Assembly (NCBI RefSeq): GCF_016863515.1
Contig: NZ_BOPA01000010.1
Location: 62,001-126,000 of the forward strand
Reading direction: 5' to 3'
Length of the DNA stretch: 64,000 nucleotides
From: Micromonospora gifhornensis
Lineage (GTDB): Bacteria; Actinomycetota; Actinomycetes; Mycobacteriales; Micromonosporaceae
A program made the translations under genes and the position numbers. Positions 62,836-64,000 of this stretch are shown here, piece by piece (within the stretch, counting starts at the first letter, position 1; every line of letters begins with the position of its first letter). A model generated the notes under the pieces. The model ran no database searches and was not told where the DNA came from. It was given only the letters and a program-made list of their open reading frames with translations.

Positions 62836-62891
62836 CGAGGACCGCGACGTGACCGCGCAGCTGAATCCGCGCGGTGACGTCGCGGTCCTCG
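62836..62891. promoter_or_regulatory. Long inverted repeat over the ispD start
   Basis: Perfect 15-bp arms (62836-62850 and 62877-62891) flank a 26-nt loop. The left arm contains the GAGGAC ribosome-site region and the first two bases of the GTG start; the right arm lies in codons 10-15. In mRNA this would hide the translation start and may regulate ispD. Confidence 0.65.
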
Positions 62892-63565
62892 TGCCTGCGG
62901 CCGGTGCCGGCGTACGCCTCGGCCCCGGCCGACCCAAGGCGCTGCGGCTGTTGGCCGGGGAGCCGCTGCTGGTGCACGCGGTCCGTCGGCTGGCTGCCGC
63001 CGCGTCGGTGCACACCATCGTGGTGGCTGCCCCGATCGCCGAGGTCGCGGCCGTACGTGACCTGCTCGCCCCGATCGCACCGGTCACCGTGGTACCCGGT
63101 GGGGCCGAACGGCAGGAGTCCGTGGCCGCCGCCCTTGCCGCCGTGCCCGTCGGGCCCGACATCGTCCTGGTGCACGACGCGGCCCGCGCCCTGACCCCGC
63201 CCGCCCTGGTGGAGTCGGTGGCAGCCGCGGTGCGCTCGGGCCACGACGCGGTCATCCCGGTACTCCCGGTGGTCGACACGATCAAGGAAGTCGACGCGGA
63301 TGAGCTGGTGCTCGGCACCGTCGACCGCCGAGCGCTGCGGGCGGTGCAGACCCCGCAGGGGTTCCGCCGGTCGGTACTGGCCGCCGCGCACGCCGCCGCC
63401 GGTGACGCGTTGACCGACGACGCCGGGCTGGTGGAGAAACAGGGCGTACCGGTGTTCTGTGTTCCCGGCTCGGATCACGCCCTGAAGATCACTCGCCCCT
63501 TCGATCTCGCGTTGGCTGAGCACCTGCTGGCGACCGATCTCCGGACGCGTACCCTCGATTCATGA
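62849..63565 (+). CDS. ispD: 2-C-methyl-D-erythritol 4-phosphate cytidylyltransferase
   Basis: A 238-residue enzyme, third step of the MEP isoprenoid pathway. It has the nucleotide-binding [47 protein letters not shown] and the C-terminal [13 protein letters not shown] 62849 lies 56 bp after carD. Its stop overlaps the ispF ATG (ATGA). A hairpin over the start codon may restrict translation. Confidence 0.95.
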   Translation: MTAQLNPRGDVAVLVPAAGAGVRLGPGRPKALRLLAGEPLLVHAVRRLAAAASVHTIVVAAPIAEVAAVRDLLAPIAPVTVVPGGAERQESVAAALAAVPVGPDIVLVHDAARALTPPALVESVAAAVRSGHDAVIPVLPVVDTIKEVDADELVLGTVDRRALRAVQTPQGFRRSVLAAAHAAAGDALTDDAGLVEKQGVPVFCVPGSDHALKITRPFDLALAEHLLATDLRTRTLDS

Positions 63566-64000
63566 TCGTTCCTCGGGTGGCCATCGGCACGGACGTGCAC
63601 GCCTTCGAGGCCGGCCGACCCTGCTGGGTGGCCGGCCTGCACTGGCCGGACCAGGACGGGTTGGCCGGGCACTCCGACGCCGACGTGGCCGCGCACGCGG
63701 CCTGCAACGCGCTGCTCTCCGCCGCCGGGCTGGGTGACCTCGGCGCCAACTTCGGGGTGGGGCAGCCGGAGTGGGCCGGGGCGAGTGGGGTACGCCTGCT
63801 GGTCGAGACCGCGCGCCGGGTCCGCGCCGCAGGCTTCGCCATCGGCAACGTGTCCGTGCAGGTCGTGGGGGTACGACCCAAGATCGGTCCACGCCGGGAG
63901 GAGGCCGAGCAGGTGCTGTCGGAGGCGGTCGGCGCCCCGGTCACGTTGTCCGCCGCGACCACCGACGGGCTGGGTTTCACCGGGCGCGGAGAGGGACTCG
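63562..64000 (+). CDS. ispF: 2-C-methyl-D-erythritol 2,4-cyclodiphosphate synthase, 3' end outside window
   Basis: The first 146 codons are visible; the frame runs off the right edge. The zinc ligands are present in IGTDVHAF (Asp, His) and [11 protein letters not shown] (His). [21 protein letters not shown] and the substrate-loop [14 protein letters not shown] are typical. IspF makes the cyclic diphosphate in the MEP pathway and often forms a complex with IspD. ATG 63562 overlaps the ispD stop. Confidence 0.96.
   Translation, partial: MIVPRVAIGTDVHAFEAGRPCWVAGLHWPDQDGLAGHSDADVAAHAACNALLSAAGLGDLGANFGVGQPEWAGASGVRLLVETARRVRAAGFAIGNVSVQVVGVRPKIGPRREEAEQVLSEAVGAPVTLSAATTDGLGFTGRGEGL

Overview
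The window is about 64 kb of very GC-rich, densely coded actinobacterial chromosome. Gene content, codon usage and gene order point to the Micromonosporaceae (Micromonospora/Salinispora type). Its housekeeping backbone follows the conserved block known from Mycobacterium tuberculosis: ppa - dacB-like - zinc metalloprotease - tilS - hpt - ftsH - folE - folP - folB - folK - DUF3180 - DUF2520 - panC - panD - coaX - lysS - lsr2 - clpC - mutY - disA - radA - lpqE - carD - ispD - ispF. The genus call is an inference from this synteny and from protein similarity recalled from memory, since no search could be run.

Layout. 1-7 kb: the end of a type VII secretion gene (eccD), pyrophosphatase, a PBP4-type carboxypeptidase, a DUF2342 zinc protease, tilS, an AdpA/GlxA-like regulator, a 40-residue small protein and hpt. 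7.3-10 kb: ftsH and folE; folE lacks a canonical start codon. 10.1-22.5 kb: a large accessory block, almost all on the minus strand, that separates folE from folP. It encodes a type IV secretion-like apparatus (VirB2-, PrgI/VirB3-, VirB4-, VirB6- and VirB8-like proteins and a transglycosylase-like/M23 wall hydrolase) plus an FtsK-like protein with ruined Walker motifs. I see no relaxase, integrase or attachment site. 22.9-25.2 kb: folP-folB-folK-DUF3180. 25.4-33.1 kb: membrane proteins and an osmoprotectant (OpuC-type) ABC transporter whose binding protein appears circularly permuted. 33.1-35.6 kb: an orphan nuoD next to a MidA/NDUFAF7-like methyltransferase that carries a palindromic element in frame. 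35.7-42.5 kb: pantothenate/CoA (DUF2520, panC, panD, coaX) and NAD (nadB, nadC) biosynthesis. 42.7-47.6 kb: lysS, lsr2 and clpC, with a DnaA-box cluster between lsr2 and clpC. 48-49.8 kb: a secreted C39-type protease and an intact IS5-family element with TCA target duplications. 49.8-56.4 kb: mutY, a double-ACT protein, def, and the minus-strand run lpqE-radA-disA. 56.5-60.5 kb: a small secondary-metabolite cluster (UbiA prenyltransferase, methyltransferase, flavin enzyme, type III PKS). 60.5-64 kb: two membrane proteins, a 15-bp GATC repeat region, carD, ispD and the start of ispF.

How the genes work together. Many genes overlap by ATGA or GTGA (folP/folB/folK, DUF2520/panC, nadB/nadC, double-ACT/def, ispD/ispF, and most T4SS-like genes), which indicates translationally coupled operons. 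The T4SS-like operon reads from a shared intergenic region near 22.5 kb, divergent from folP. The most interesting items are the relaxase-less T4SS-like locus with its pseudo-ATPase, the circularly permuted binding protein, the palindromic element inside the methyltransferase gene, the nuoD/MidA pair, the start-less folE, the DnaA boxes before clpC, and the inverted repeat that masks the ispD start. All functional calls are from reading the sequence; none has been tested by database search.
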